Source of the DNA: Opitutaceae bacterium | GTDB lineage: Bacteria > Verrucomicrobiota > Verrucomicrobiia > Opitutales > Opitutaceae | Assembly: GCA_016794625.1 (NCBI GenBank) | Contig: JAEUGY010000097.1 | Coordinates: 87,586-151,585, forward strand | DNA: 64,000 nucleotides | Direction: 5' to 3' | Shown here: one piece after another, positions 16,310 to 25,758 of the stretch | Layout of the letters: each line of letters starts with the position of its first letter | Position numbering within the stretch: position 1 is the first letter of the stretch | Program-made: the position numbers and the translations under genes | The notes under the pieces: generated by a model | The model's database searches: none | Seen by the model: the letters and a program-made list of their open reading frames with translations, nothing else | What the model was told of the DNA's origin: nothing

Positions 16310-17626
16310 ATGAAAACAACCCTTGTATCTGGTGTTCTGCCGTGGGCTCTCTTCACCTTGATCGGAGCCTCCGCCACGGTCCCCGCTGCCGGTCAGCCCC
16401 CCCGTCCACTTCAGCCGGACTCCGCGCCCCCATCGAAGGGCCCGACTTCACCTGTTCCCGGCCACGCCCGGCCGACCGACGCCGATTGGGCCACGCAGCA
16501 GAGGGACGACGCAAAGCATGACCGCACGGTGGTGGCCTATGATGGCATTACGCCGAATCGTATGGTCTGCGACACCACGCTTCGCGAGTTGCCGGACGGC
16601 TCGTGGGTCCTCTATTTCCTCGCTGGGGGTGATTTCGAACCGTCTCCTGAGAACTACACGGCCGTTACGCGCAGCACTGACCACGGTCGTACGTGGTCGC
16701 CGATCGAGTCCGTCCATGTCGGTTTTCCCCGCGAGGGCAAAACGATTGGCCAGGGCCCGACTGAGTTCCTCACGCACGGAGGTCGCTCGACCTTGTTTTT
16801 CGCCACCCATTCCCAGACGTGGGGACGCGACTGGCAGTCCTGGAAAATGCACAGTCCGGATGGGGGGCGAACTTGGGGGAACCCGGAGCCACTCCCGGGA
16901 AGATTGGCCAAGAACACGTTTATTCGGGCCAGTATCGTAACGCGGGATGGCCGAATTGTTCTACCGTTTCAACACTACCTCGGACCCCGTCCCGGCACGA
17001 GGTCTCCTCCGCCTGAGGAGGCGCCATGGCACTTTTCGCTTTTTCATTATGTCAGTGATCCCCGTCTTGGCGTGTTGATGAGCCATGACGGTGGTCGCAC
17101 ATGGACGGAACACGGCAATGTCAGTATCACCCCGGACTTTCGTTACCACGGATGGGCCGAGCCGAGCATCGTTGAGCTCTCGGACGGTCGCATCGCGATG
17201 ATCATTCGCGCCGATCGCTTGGGAGGCGTCCTTTACTACGCGGAGTCTAGTGACGGTGGTAGGACTTGGCCGACAGAGGCAACCAGAACCGACATCCCGA
17301 ATCCCGGGTCGAAAGCCACTTTGCACTCGATGGGGGGCGATGTGGTGGCGCTCCTGCACAACCCCAACCCTGCTCATCGCAGCCCACTTTCGCTGTGGGT
17401 GAGCTACGATGGGATGAAAACGTGGCCTTATCGAAGAGTGCTTGTTCCCGAGTCCTCCGACGGCCCGCGCGGGAGGCTCAACTACCCTGAGGGCTTCATT
17501 AGTGCCGATAGACAGTTCTTGCACTTTGCGTATGATGACAACCGTCATCGGGCCGTGTATTACGGCGCGAAACTACCGCCCGTGGATCCAAACCTCGTGG
17601 GCAAGCGCCCCGGAACGGCTGAGTGA
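16310..17626 (+). CDS. Secreted sialidase-like beta-propeller (exo-alpha-sialidase family)
   Basis: A 438-residue exported protein: signal peptide about residues 1-27 (VLPWALFTLIGAS...PAAG), a Pro-rich linker, then a propeller domain with four Asp-box motifs, STDHGRTW, SPDGGRTW, SHDGGRTW and SSDGGRTW. These are characteristic of sialidases/BNR proteins. The classical FRIP arginine motif of GH33 is not evident near the N-terminus, so sialic acid cleavage is not assured; it could be a binding or other glycosidase-like propeller. It is divergent from the LacI gene, and ends 18 bp before the convergent glycoside-hydrolase-like gene. Confidence 0.82.
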   Translation: MKTTLVSGVLPWALFTLIGASATVPAAGQPPRPLQPDSAPPSKGPTSPVPGHARPTDADWATQQRDDAKHDRTVVAYDGITPNRMVCDTTLRELPDGSWVLYFLAGGDFEPSPENYTAVTRSTDHGRTWSPIESVHVGFPREGKTIGQGPTEFLTHGGRSTLFFATHSQTWGRDWQSWKMHSPDGGRTWGNPEPLPGRLAKNTFIRASIVTRDGRIVLPFQHYLGPRPGTRSPPPEEAPWHFSLFHYVSDPRLGVLMSHDGGRTWTEHGNVSITPDFRYHGWAEPSIVELSDGRIAMIIRADRLGGVLYYAESSDGGRTWPTEATRTDIPNPGSKATLHSMGGDVVALLHNPNPAHRSPLSLWVSYDGMKTWPYRRVLVPESSDGPRGRLNYPEGFISADRQFLHFAYDDNRHRAVYYGAKLPPVDPNLVGKRPGTAE

Positions 17627-17644
17627 TTGCCGTTCCGTGCACCC

Positions 17645-19414
17645 TCAGTTGCGGTCAACGGCCTTTGCAGCAAGATACGCGGCAGATCCTTGCCCATCAA
17701 CCGTGGTAGGGAATCCCGGCCCTCCCGCGCCGACGTAGCCATGGCTAGCCCCGGATTTCTCGGGGCTGACCCAAAACGCGTAGAGTGCGCCGTTCTTCAG
17801 ATGAAATCGGAAGCGAACCGGCTTTCCGGCCAAAGCTTTCAAGTCGGTCGCACCGCGCCAAGTCACTTCCTGAATTGTGGAGTCGGCTGAGACGGGCAGA
17901 CAGTTTTCGGCAGTGAAGGGTGGGACCACCTTGCCTTGTTCGTCGAGCACCTCAACTCGGAGTTCTCCGGATCTCACGGTATCCAAATTGACAAAGAGAT
18001 GCGCCCCTTTGAAGGACACCAAGCGGGTGGTCAGCTGCCCCTTCCCATTGCTCGCTTCCATTGAAGCGAAGCCGTCGCGCCGGAGCATGGCCATTCCGAT
18101 GCTGGCGCCGGAGTACATCCCCCGCCGCCCATCTGGACCGATGCCGGAATAGGCGGTGTAGGGAAAATACAGCTTGTCTCCGACCACGAGACATACGCCG
18201 GTCGTGGTGTGGACGTAACCACGATCCCAATCGCCATCTCGCCGCGTCGCCTCGATGAAGGCCCGCCGGTCGGGTCGGTGCCAGTGAAAGCCGTCGCGGC
18301 TGAAACCCAACTTGATTTCCGTGAACTTGGGGAAGCCACCGAGGTCACAGATGTCGTTCTTCGGTCCCAGATGGATCTGGAACGCACCGAGCAGGATACT
18401 CTCATAAGCCACGGCGCTGAGACTGTAGAGCTGGGAGGCATCGCCGATCCGCGGGTCTGGCAGGTCAAGCCTGTCCGCTCCCACCCAAAAGACCGAGCGA
18501 TCGAAAACCTGCGGCGTAAGGAAAACCGGACTTTCGGCGTAGTAGCGAGTGCGGCCGCGTGGGCCATCGCGCTTGATGCTGTAGACCCAGACTTTGCGGA
18601 AAGGATTGTAGAAGAAGGAACAGTAGTCTGCCGCCTTGCCGGCAGGCACCGCCGCCGACATTCGCCCCGCGGAATCGATGGTATGCAGGGTGTGGGATGT
18701 CGTCACTGCCGACCGTTCAGCGCGCGACAATCCGTAGGTGCGTTCTGTCAGGAACTTTATTCGCTCCTCGGGGCGGGTGGCTTCAAGGTCGAGCCACACG
18801 GAGTTGTCGCCTCCTGCCTTGTCCATTCCCGAAGGCAGCACGAGATTTTCTGCTCCCAACCCAGGATCGGGCTTGTACCAATAGATTCCGTCTCGGCTTT
18901 GGGCTTTGGCGAGACCGCCCCGCCACCCTGCCGTATAGAACATGGAGAAAAGCTTCTCCTGCGGATCATAGAAGGCGCCACCGTGACCGAGATAGCATAC
19001 GGCCTGTTGGCGACCAGCCTCGCGTTGAGCTTGATCCGATTTCAGGGCCACTAACTCGCTTTGTGTCGTTGCAGACAAAACCGGATTGCCGGAATACTTT
19101 TGGGGCAGGTGGAAGACCTGTCGGAGATCCGTCTGCTCAACAAGAAAGTCGTCGATGAACAGCTGCCGTCCAACGTCGATCGGGATCACCTTGGGCGGGA
19201 CCTTGAGGTAAGGAACCTCCATCGGTTCTTTGGAAGCCGGATCAAGATTTTTCACCGGCCACTCAGCCGGCAGGCTTATCCCATTGTACAAGGATTCGCC
19301 ACCCGCTTTCTGCGCCAGTAAGCTGCTGGCTTGGAGCCCTGCTGTCAGCAGCAAGACAGAAACGTAGACGGAAGAGCGAGTGTGGGGGTCGGACGGTTTG
19401 GCGTTCGAGCGCAT
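17645..19414 (-). CDS. Secreted glycoside-hydrolase-like protein (five-bladed propeller type)
   Basis: A 589-residue exported protein. ATG 19414 gives a leader with hydrophobic core VYVSVLLLTAGLQASSLL. The mature N-terminus has the segment KVPPKVIPIDVGRQLFIDDF, widespread among Verrucomicrobiota and Planctomycetota proteins annotated as glycosyl hydrolase-like. Later segments (GGAFYDPQEKLFSMFYTAGW, YYAESPVFLTPQVFDRS, ETGFSRDGFHWHRPDRR) fit GH32/GH43-like propellers, with a C-terminal beta-sandwich. Which bond is cut is unknown. It follows the TonB receptor after 46 bp on the same strand, so they are probably one transcript. Confidence 0.78.
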   Translation of the reverse strand: MRSNAKPSDPHTRSSVYVSVLLLTAGLQASSLLAQKAGGESLYNGISLPAEWPVKNLDPASKEPMEVPYLKVPPKVIPIDVGRQLFIDDFLVEQTDLRQVFHLPQKYSGNPVLSATTQSELVALKSDQAQREAGRQQAVCYLGHGGAFYDPQEKLFSMFYTAGWRGGLAKAQSRDGIYWYKPDPGLGAENLVLPSGMDKAGGDNSVWLDLEATRPEERIKFLTERTYGLSRAERSAVTTSHTLHTIDSAGRMSAAVPAGKAADYCSFFYNPFRKVWVYSIKRDGPRGRTRYYAESPVFLTPQVFDRSVFWVGADRLDLPDPRIGDASQLYSLSAVAYESILLGAFQIHLGPKNDICDLGGFPKFTEIKLGFSRDGFHWHRPDRRAFIEATRRDGDWDRGYVHTTTGVCLVVGDKLYFPYTAYSGIGPDGRRGMYSGASIGMAMLRRDGFASMEASNGKGQLTTRLVSFKGAHLFVNLDTVRSGELRVEVLDEQGKVVPPFTAENCLPVSADSTIQEVTWRGATDLKALAGKPVRFRFHLKNGALYAFWVSPEKSGASHGYVGAGGPGFPTTVDGQGSAAYLAAKAVDRN

Positions 19415-19460
19415 CGAAGGTCTTAGAGGGATTGCGGTGGAGCACCCAGGGTGGTCGTGG

Positions 19461-22400
19461 TCAGAAACGAAACGTATTCGTCAGATAGGCCGTTCGCGGA
19501 TTGGGGATGCGAATGACCGCGATCGTTCCATCGGGATTTGTTTTCACGGGAACGTCGGAATTGTCGCCGAATGCGTTCCGTACATTGAGTTGTACCGTCC
19601 ATTCCACTTTGTCTTGCCAGACTTTCCGGCGGTACGAGGCCCAGACGTCGCCACTGAACAAACCGTCGTCGTAGTACGGGTTGTTGAGTTCAGGCAAGGG
19701 AACGGTGGAGCCCGGAGCGAGGGAGGTGCGATAGCCGGTGGCCGCTTTGTCTTCCCAGCGAGCAGCTCCACCGATGCTGAAACCCTTCAACCTGCCTCGA
19801 TTGAAGGCGTAGTTGGTAACGCCCACAAAGCGCCATTCGCGTTGTTCGTTCGCGATCGTATTGTTCTGGGCGCGAGCCGTTCTCACATTCCTGATGGGGC
19901 CGGAGAGCCAGGTCTCATTGATCGATCGAACCAGTGAGAGAGAATCGTTGGCCGAGAATTGACGCACTTCGCCAAGCCGAGCCGCCTGGAGACGATTGTT
20001 GAACTCCTCAACAATCGCGGAGGTCACCGTGGCAAGGTCAGAGACAAATGTTTCTTGCTGACTGATGTTGATCATCAAGCGCCAGGAAGGGGTGAGGTTG
20101 GCGGTGATCTCTGCTTCAAAGCCCTCGGAAATCTGGTTCTGGGTAGCAGTGAGGTTGGGTATTGAATTGAAGCCGATGGTATCCCACTGCCCGTCACCGT
20201 TCGTGTCCATCTGGCGAGGACTGACCAAGTCTGTCAGCCGCTGCGGCACGATTCCAAACATGGCGCTGTAAAAGGCCGCATAGCTTTGGATTGGGAACTG
20301 GCTCGGATTTCCAGTTACAGTCGCCAACGCGGTGGAAAAGGGCACGCCCCCGAGTTCACGGAAGCGCGCGCCCTGAATCCAGTCGAACGCCTGGCTCGCC
20401 ACGTTGATGTTAAGTCCTGAACCTGTTGCATTGACACTCCTGAGGTCAGTCTCGAATCGGTTCAGCTTGACCGTAATTTTGTTGTTGAGGAAGGACGTCA
20501 GGATTCCGAACTCCTTGGTCGAGCCCGTCGGCTGGGAGATGGCGTTGCCCAGGGCATCGTTGCGCAGGCCCACGGGGTTGAAGTTCTCGGACTCTGCGTA
20601 GTAGGCCTGCAGATCCGTGCCAAAAGGCAGATCGCCCAGCCACTTCTCGGGGTATCGGGCCACCAGGCTCCAGGACGACGTGTCACCGGATTCATCGAGT
20701 GCCGGACGGCTGGACAACCGGGTGAACTCCTGATTCCACCGCCCGTCTTCCGTGCGATCATTGAAACCGCGTTCGGCGACGTTCGCGCGAGCGTAGCTCT
20801 TGGTGTCGTCGGTTCGAACTCCAAACAATCCGACGATGTGCCGGTCGAGCAAGTAGCTCTGCCAGGAGAGCGCCTGGGCTTGAATGGTGGTGCGGCTGAC
20901 ACCTCGTTCTTGCAGATAGCGGTCGTTGAAAATCGTACCGTACTGAATCCGACGTGGAGCCGTGGGGCTGCTGACATCGATGTACGGCATACGGTAGCGA
21001 TCTCCTGCCTGCGGGCGTCGGATATTGATCTGCTGAAGCCTAACGTCATTTACCGAACGAAGCCCTAGATTCGAACCGCTGGTGTAAACGATGACATTCC
21101 CGTCGCGCCCCGCTTGGTTGATGTTGTGATCACGTGCTGTCGGCCGGATATTGAAATCTGCTCCCGTCCACGAGTCCCGCAAGATGTCAAAACCGGTGTC
21201 GTACGTGAAATCAGAGATGAGTCCGGTGAACCGATGCCGACCCAAGTGCCGCAGCCAGCCCTTCTTTTCGGTCAAGTCCAGATCCGCAAAGAGCGTGGCT
21301 TGGAGGGTTTCGCGATCGCGTGTGTCGTACCTGACGGATGTATTGGTCCGCACGCGGGTATAGGCGCGTCCGAGGTTGGGATTCCGTTCACCGGTCAGCA
21401 AGTACTCCGCGATGTCGATATAGATGTCGTAGGGCGCACCGGTGCTTCCGCCGATACCGTTTCCAAAAAGAAAGTCCTGTGACGTGGCGTAGTGTTGTCG
21501 ATCATAGGCCAGCTCGACTCCGAGGCGATTCTGGAAGAAGCTCTGTTCGATCGCGACGTTCTGCGCCCAGAACTTCCGCTGCGCGAAGTCGACCCCACCC
21601 GAATAGAGTTTGTTGTGGTAGTCGAAAACGTCTCGATTCTGCAGCGAAGGTACCGTGAAGCCAACCGCGAAAGGCTCCCCAAAAGGGCTGTTGGCGTGAT
21701 AGAGCTCGGCCCGACTCAACGGCGACGAGAGAGGTCGTCCAGCCACCGCTGGCGTGCCGGCCAGCCCACCCGAGCTCTGGATTGTGTCGAGCGCGGGATT
21801 CCAATCGAATTGACCGTAGTACCCTTGCACCCCGTTGCCGGTGCCGACATCGGGTCTGGTGGCGTTGGGATCGTTGAAAACGATTACGTAGTTTTGAAAG
21901 ACAACGGGATGCGTATTGGTATTGATCAACGGCTCTGCGCTTCTCTGGTAAGGATTGTACGTTTCTTGAAACTTCCAGGTGCCACCTTCAGCCGGAGTGC
22001 GAACGACGCCAGAGGGCAATGTGCCGGTGTATTGCTGCATCGACGCGGGCGTGGGTTCGAACCAACCGGAATAGGCAACTGAAGGCGGAATGATCTGGAC
22101 CGGCGTGCCCCGGGAGTCGCCTGCCTCACCATTGGCTCGAAGCACCGTGGGCCCGAGGATTGATGAGTTTTTACCCTCAAAAAGCACAAGATCCACTGAA
22201 CCGTAGATTCGTTCGTCCCGATTCCATGCTGGTTTCTGTTTGTATTTGAGGTTGTCCTGTAGTCCCGCGATCCGCATCGCCGCGCGACCGTCCACGACAC
22301 TGCGGTTGACGTCGAATTCCGATCTTACACTCCCATAGCTGTCGACTCGGGCGCTGACTTCGGTGAAGGAGGTATTGTGGATCGGCAGTTTTGTGGAGTT

Positions 22401-22958
22401 GTTGATGACCCCCCCCGGACTACCGATTCCGAAGAGGATCGAGTTGGGTCCGCGGCTCACGGTAACCTGGTCGGTGTTGTAGCTGTCAAAGGCGATGTCG
22501 GTGAGAAAGTACCCGCGCGTCAGATCTGCTCTCCCCAGGCCGCGTACCCGCTGATTGAATTGGGGATTGGTGCGTTCGGACGTTTGTTCGATGCGTCCCG
22601 TGCCGCCCGCTACGGCACCGGAGAAGTTGCCCTGGTTTCCGCCGACCTCCGTGTTAGTCGTGTAGGAAAGGAGTGTTCCTGCGTCCGTGGCCGCGGTATC
22701 CTTCAAGAATTCCTTTGTGACGACGCTGATGGCAGAACCCAGGTCTTTTAGGTCTGTTCGGATACGCGTTCCTGCAAGTGTAGAGGTGGCCATGTATCCA
22801 ACATCCTGTGTTGCACCGACGGTGAACGGGCTGAGCAGGATGATGTTCTCCTCCTTTTCTTGGAGGGCGGGGGCGGCCGTCTGCGCGTTCGCCTGGATGG
22901 ACAGGGTGAGCAGCGCGATGGTGAAGGGCACTTGGGACTTGAAGGGGTAGTGTTTCAT
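19461..22958 (-). CDS. TonB-dependent outer-membrane receptor
   Basis: A 1165-residue outer-membrane receptor. ATG 22958 begins a signal peptide (SQVPFTIALLTLSIQANAQT). The plug domain follows with ILLSPFTVGATQDVGYMATSTLAGTR, and the barrel ends in NTFRF with terminal Phe, the usual outer-membrane signature. The size and the LSPFTV..DVGY...TLAGTR plug fit the large Opitutaceae receptor group used for glycan or siderophore import; substrate unknown. The frame stays open another 154 codons upstream, but those residues lack a leader and the signal peptide decides the start. It is followed by the glycoside-hydrolase-like gene. Confidence 0.93.
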   Translation of the reverse strand: MKHYPFKSQVPFTIALLTLSIQANAQTAAPALQEKEENIILLSPFTVGATQDVGYMATSTLAGTRIRTDLKDLGSAISVVTKEFLKDTAATDAGTLLSYTTNTEVGGNQGNFSGAVAGGTGRIEQTSERTNPQFNQRVRGLGRADLTRGYFLTDIAFDSYNTDQVTVSRGPNSILFGIGSPGGVINNSTKLPIHNTSFTEVSARVDSYGSVRSEFDVNRSVVDGRAAMRIAGLQDNLKYKQKPAWNRDERIYGSVDLVLFEGKNSSILGPTVLRANGEAGDSRGTPVQIIPPSVAYSGWFEPTPASMQQYTGTLPSGVVRTPAEGGTWKFQETYNPYQRSAEPLINTNTHPVVFQNYVIVFNDPNATRPDVGTGNGVQGYYGQFDWNPALDTIQSSGGLAGTPAVAGRPLSSPLSRAELYHANSPFGEPFAVGFTVPSLQNRDVFDYHNKLYSGGVDFAQRKFWAQNVAIEQSFFQNRLGVELAYDRQHYATSQDFLFGNGIGGSTGAPYDIYIDIAEYLLTGERNPNLGRAYTRVRTNTSVRYDTRDRETLQATLFADLDLTEKKGWLRHLGRHRFTGLISDFTYDTGFDILRDSWTGADFNIRPTARDHNINQAGRDGNVIVYTSGSNLGLRSVNDVRLQQINIRRPQAGDRYRMPYIDVSSPTAPRRIQYGTIFNDRYLQERGVSRTTIQAQALSWQSYLLDRHIVGLFGVRTDDTKSYARANVAERGFNDRTEDGRWNQEFTRLSSRPALDESGDTSSWSLVARYPEKWLGDLPFGTDLQAYYAESENFNPVGLRNDALGNAISQPTGSTKEFGILTSFLNNKITVKLNRFETDLRSVNATGSGLNINVASQAFDWIQGARFRELGGVPFSTALATVTGNPSQFPIQSYAAFYSAMFGIVPQRLTDLVSPRQMDTNGDGQWDTIGFNSIPNLTATQNQISEGFEAEITANLTPSWRLMINISQQETFVSDLATVTSAIVEEFNNRLQAARLGEVRQFSANDSLSLVRSINETWLSGPIRNVRTARAQNNTIANEQREWRFVGVTNYAFNRGRLKGFSIGGAARWEDKAATGYRTSLAPGSTVPLPELNNPYYDDGLFSGDVWASYRRKVWQDKVEWTVQLNVRNAFGDNSDVPVKTNPDGTIAVIRIPNPRTAYLTNTFRF

Positions 22959-23665
22959 GGAGGGGTCGAGCAGTGGGAAAGGAATCGGTCGATCGGGGAG
23001 CGGGGTGCGCGTTGCACCGCAAATAACGGGGTGCCTGGGGAGTCGCGGACGTGAGCAACCATCTACCTGCACACCTCCGGATTGACAGCGAATCGTTCCG
23101 AAAATCGTTACGGCACAAGTCGAACACCCGAACACCCCTGAGGATCGAGCTCGCTCGCCGCGGCCCATCAAGCAATGGCTGAACTCGGAGGCACTCGGAT
23201 ACTCCGGTGATCTTGGATGAGTGACGGGGAAGCGTGCTGTCGACACCTCACGAGCATCGCTGCGGGGTCGCTGAATTCGCACCCGTCGAAAATGGCAGGG
23301 CGAAACAGCTGACAGGGAGAATCCTTGATGCGGGAGCCTGTTCGTAGATAGGCACTTGAGTGGTAACTGCTCAACGTGCGATTCAAGGATTGTCCAGGTG
23401 CATTGAACGCGGGTTAACAATTTACGTAACGGGACGCTTAAAGCCGATTCAGATATCGTGCTTGGTGATTGCCTTCCTCTAGGCCCCCGCAGCTACCGTC
23501 GACTAACTTCTTGATGCTTTCCTTTACTGCCGTCGGAACGACTTCCCACCCGTGCGATCCGTACTGGTTTTGAGTGTACGCTTGTCGCCGAGTTGCGCAC
23601 CGCGATTGGGCAGACCCGAACCAGAGAGGGAATGTCCGGCGGTGCGAACGAACTAACTTTCACCC
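22959..23665. other. Divergent upstream region of the TonB receptor and BASS operons
   Basis: About 707 bases without a supported gene. It holds the candidate operator at 23414-23430 (TTAACAATTT then TTACGTAA palindrome at 23422-23429) and should contain the promoters of both divergent units. The receptor leader would be about 450 bases long if transcription began near the operator. I see no riboswitch-like structure with confidence. Confidence 0.5.
23414..23430. promoter_or_regulatory. Candidate LacI-type operator upstream of the TonB receptor
   Basis: TTAACAATTT-A-CG-T-AAC; the last part contains TTACGTAA, an eight-base perfect palindrome centred on CG, as in many LacI-family operators. 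It shares 13 of 15 bases with 16189-16203 next to the lacI gene. It lies 456 bases from the receptor ATG. Confidence 0.4.
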
Positions 23666-24655
23666 ATGTTACGCTTGCTTGCTGGCTTCACCAATCTCTA
23701 CCCCGTCTGGATCGTGGCGTCGTCTGTGGTGGCGCTCATCTGGCCGGAGACCTTGCTCTGGTTCTCCGGCCAGTGGGTGGTGTGGGCTCTGACGATTGTC
23801 ATGCTGAGCATGGGGTCTACCCTGACCGTAGACGATTTTCGCCGGTTGGTGAAGATGCCGGGTGCAGTCGCACTTGGCTTCGTGCTGCAGTACACCGTGA
23901 TGCCGCTTGGTGGGTGGTTGGCGGCGCGTTGGCTGCAACTTGAGGCCGGTCTTGCGTTGGGTCTTATCCTTGTGGCCAGCTGTCCGGGAGGGACGGCCTC
24001 CAATCTCATTACGTTTCTCGCCCGTGGAAACCTCGCTCTCTCGGTGGTAATGACCATGACCTCCACGCTTTTGGCGTTCATCATGACGCCTCTGTGGTGC
24101 CAGATTCTGGCCGGGCAGTACGTGCCGGTGGATCCGTGGGCACTGTCGCTTTCGACGGTACAGGTCGTGGTGGTTCCTGTCTTGGTGGGCGTCTTCCTCA
24201 ACTGGCGTTTTCCCCGGCAAATCGCAGCGACCGCTTCGTTTGCTCCCGCAGTTTCGGTGGTGGCCATCATTTTCATCGCCGGCAGCATCGTGGCCCAGAG
24301 CGCAGAGTCGGTGATTGCGCATGCGGGACGGGTCGCGTTGGCCGTGCTGCTGCTACATCTGCTGGGTTTCGTATTGGGTTACGTGGTGGCCCGACTTCTT
24401 GGCTTCCCGATCATTTCCTCTCGGACCATATCCATTGAAGTGGGTATGCAGAATGGGGGCATGGCTGCGATGCTCGCCCGGAAGCATTTTGCCGCGCAGC
24501 CCCTGGCAGGGGTGCCGGCAGTCTTCAGCAGTGTTATTCAAACGGTCGCCGGAAGTCTGCTCGCCGCTTGGTGGCGGATGCGGCTGCCGCCTGACACGGA
24601 CGCCGCCAAAGTCAAAGAATCGGCCGCTGCCCGGGCCGCGGAGTCAGGCGCATGA
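23666..24655 (+). CDS. Bile acid:sodium symporter family (BASS/SLC10) transporter
   Basis: A 329-residue inner-membrane protein with about nine or ten hydrophobic helices. The BASS signatures are present: ASCPGGTASNLITFLARGN in the first repeat (sodium/substrate crossover) and SIEVGMQNGGMAAMLARKHF in the second. Members carry bile acids, pyruvate, pantothenate or other organic acids with sodium; the substrate here is unknown. Its stop overlaps the following kinase start as ATGA, and the kinase overlaps the aldolase in the same way, so the three proteins are made together. Confidence 0.92.
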   Translation: MLRLLAGFTNLYPVWIVASSVVALIWPETLLWFSGQWVVWALTIVMLSMGSTLTVDDFRRLVKMPGAVALGFVLQYTVMPLGGWLAARWLQLEAGLALGLILVASCPGGTASNLITFLARGNLALSVVMTMTSTLLAFIMTPLWCQILAGQYVPVDPWALSLSTVQVVVVPVLVGVFLNWRFPRQIAATASFAPAVSVVAIIFIAGSIVAQSAESVIAHAGRVALAVLLLHLLGFVLGYVVARLLGFPIISSRTISIEVGMQNGGMAAMLARKHFAAQPLAGVPAVFSSVIQTVAGSLLAAWWRMRLPPDTDAAKVKESAAARAAESGA

Positions 24656-25758
24656 AGACGGTCCGTCACCCTCGACAGGACATCCATTACTGGAAATGTG
24701 ACCGTCCGGCTGCCTTTCATGGATTGCAGGGGCAGGGCGGAGAACCGTTGTCGCTCGAACAGACCCACGCGCTGGTCGCTGTGCTCGCTGAATCGCTGGG
24801 TGGTCCGGTGGAGCTGCATCCGGGCGGTGGTCAAGGCAATCACCAGACCTTCCGCGCCAAACTCGGCTCGAAGGAGGTGTTCGTTCGCGTTGAGAATGGT
24901 CCCGAGTCCGATGACTACATGGAGGTGGAAGCGCACTTGCTGCGTGAGATCGCGAGGCTCGGGGTACCGGCGCCAGCGGTCCTCGCTGTGGACGCCTCGA
25001 GGCGGCGGTTGCCTTTTGCCTGGCAGGTGCTGGAGTACATCCCGGACCCTGACCTCAACCGACTTCACAAAGAAAAGTGCCTCAACCTACCCGCGGTGAT
25101 GTTCGATATCGGGGCAGCTGTTGCGCGCTGGCAGGCGCTAGTGATCACGGGCTATGGCCCGTTTGAACCTGGGGTGTTGCTCAACACGGGGCAGCTGAGA
25201 GGCTTTCACGATGGGTATGCCGATTACTTCCGAACCCGGCTCGATTTACATTTCGGATACCTGACAGACAAGGGGTTTCTCACGTCCGACCAGGTGAGGG
25301 AAATTGCCCAGGAAATCGACCGGCACGCCCAGCTACTTGCCTTGGAGCGAAGCTGTCTGGTCCACAAGGACCTCGCGCTCTGGAACATTCTCGGCAAACC
25401 CGGCCAGATCACGGCCTTCATCGATTGGGATGATGCCGTGGGAGGCGACCCGATGGACGACCTTTCGTTGCTCGCCTGCTTCCACGACGGGACGGCCATT
25501 GAGCGGGCGATCGAGGGCTTCGTTTCGATTCGGCCCCTGCCGCAAGAGCACTGCCGCCGATTCTGGCTGCACTTGCTGCGGAACCTGATTTTCAAAGCGG
25601 TCATCCGCGTTGGCGCCGGCTACTTCGATCGTACCGACGGATTCTTCCTTATCGGCGCTGGAGATAGTGGGGCTGGATTGCGCCGATTCACCCTCGCCCG
25701 GATCGACGCCGCCTTGCAGGGGTTGCGCCGCGGGGCTGACCCATTCGTTTTGTCATGA
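24652..25758 (+). CDS. APH/choline-kinase-like phosphotransferase
   Basis: A 368-residue protein with the aminoglycoside phosphotransferase fold. The catalytic loop is LVHKDLALWNIL with His238-Lys239-Asp240 and the metal Asn, followed by the second metal motif AFIDWDDA. An N-terminal segment GGQGNHQTFRAKLGSKEVFVRV is the nucleotide/Lys part. Such enzymes phosphorylate small molecules such as sugars, choline or antibiotics. The start ATG 24652 overlaps the transporter stop. Lying between an uptake protein and an aldolase, it most likely phosphorylates the imported compound rather than causing drug resistance. Confidence 0.85.
   Translation: MKTVRHPRQDIHYWKCDRPAAFHGLQGQGGEPLSLEQTHALVAVLAESLGGPVELHPGGGQGNHQTFRAKLGSKEVFVRVENGPESDDYMEVEAHLLREIARLGVPAPAVLAVDASRRRLPFAWQVLEYIPDPDLNRLHKEKCLNLPAVMFDIGAAVARWQALVITGYGPFEPGVLLNTGQLRGFHDGYADYFRTRLDLHFGYLTDKGFLTSDQVREIAQEIDRHAQLLALERSCLVHKDLALWNILGKPGQITAFIDWDDAVGGDPMDDLSLLACFHDGTAIERAIEGFVSIRPLPQEHCRRFWLHLLRNLIFKAVIRVGAGYFDRTDGFFLIGAGDSGAGLRRFTLARIDAALQGLRRGADPFVLS

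Noticed and set aside
22959..23420. Open reading frame extending the TonB receptor by 154 codons upstream
   Set aside because: The extension has no leader and no receptor motifs, while ATG 22958 starts a clean signal peptide. Taken as chance in non-stop DNA.
24652..25758. Aminoglycoside resistance gene
   Set aside because: The fold is APH-like but the gene is translationally coupled to a transporter and an aldolase; a metabolic kinase is more likely.
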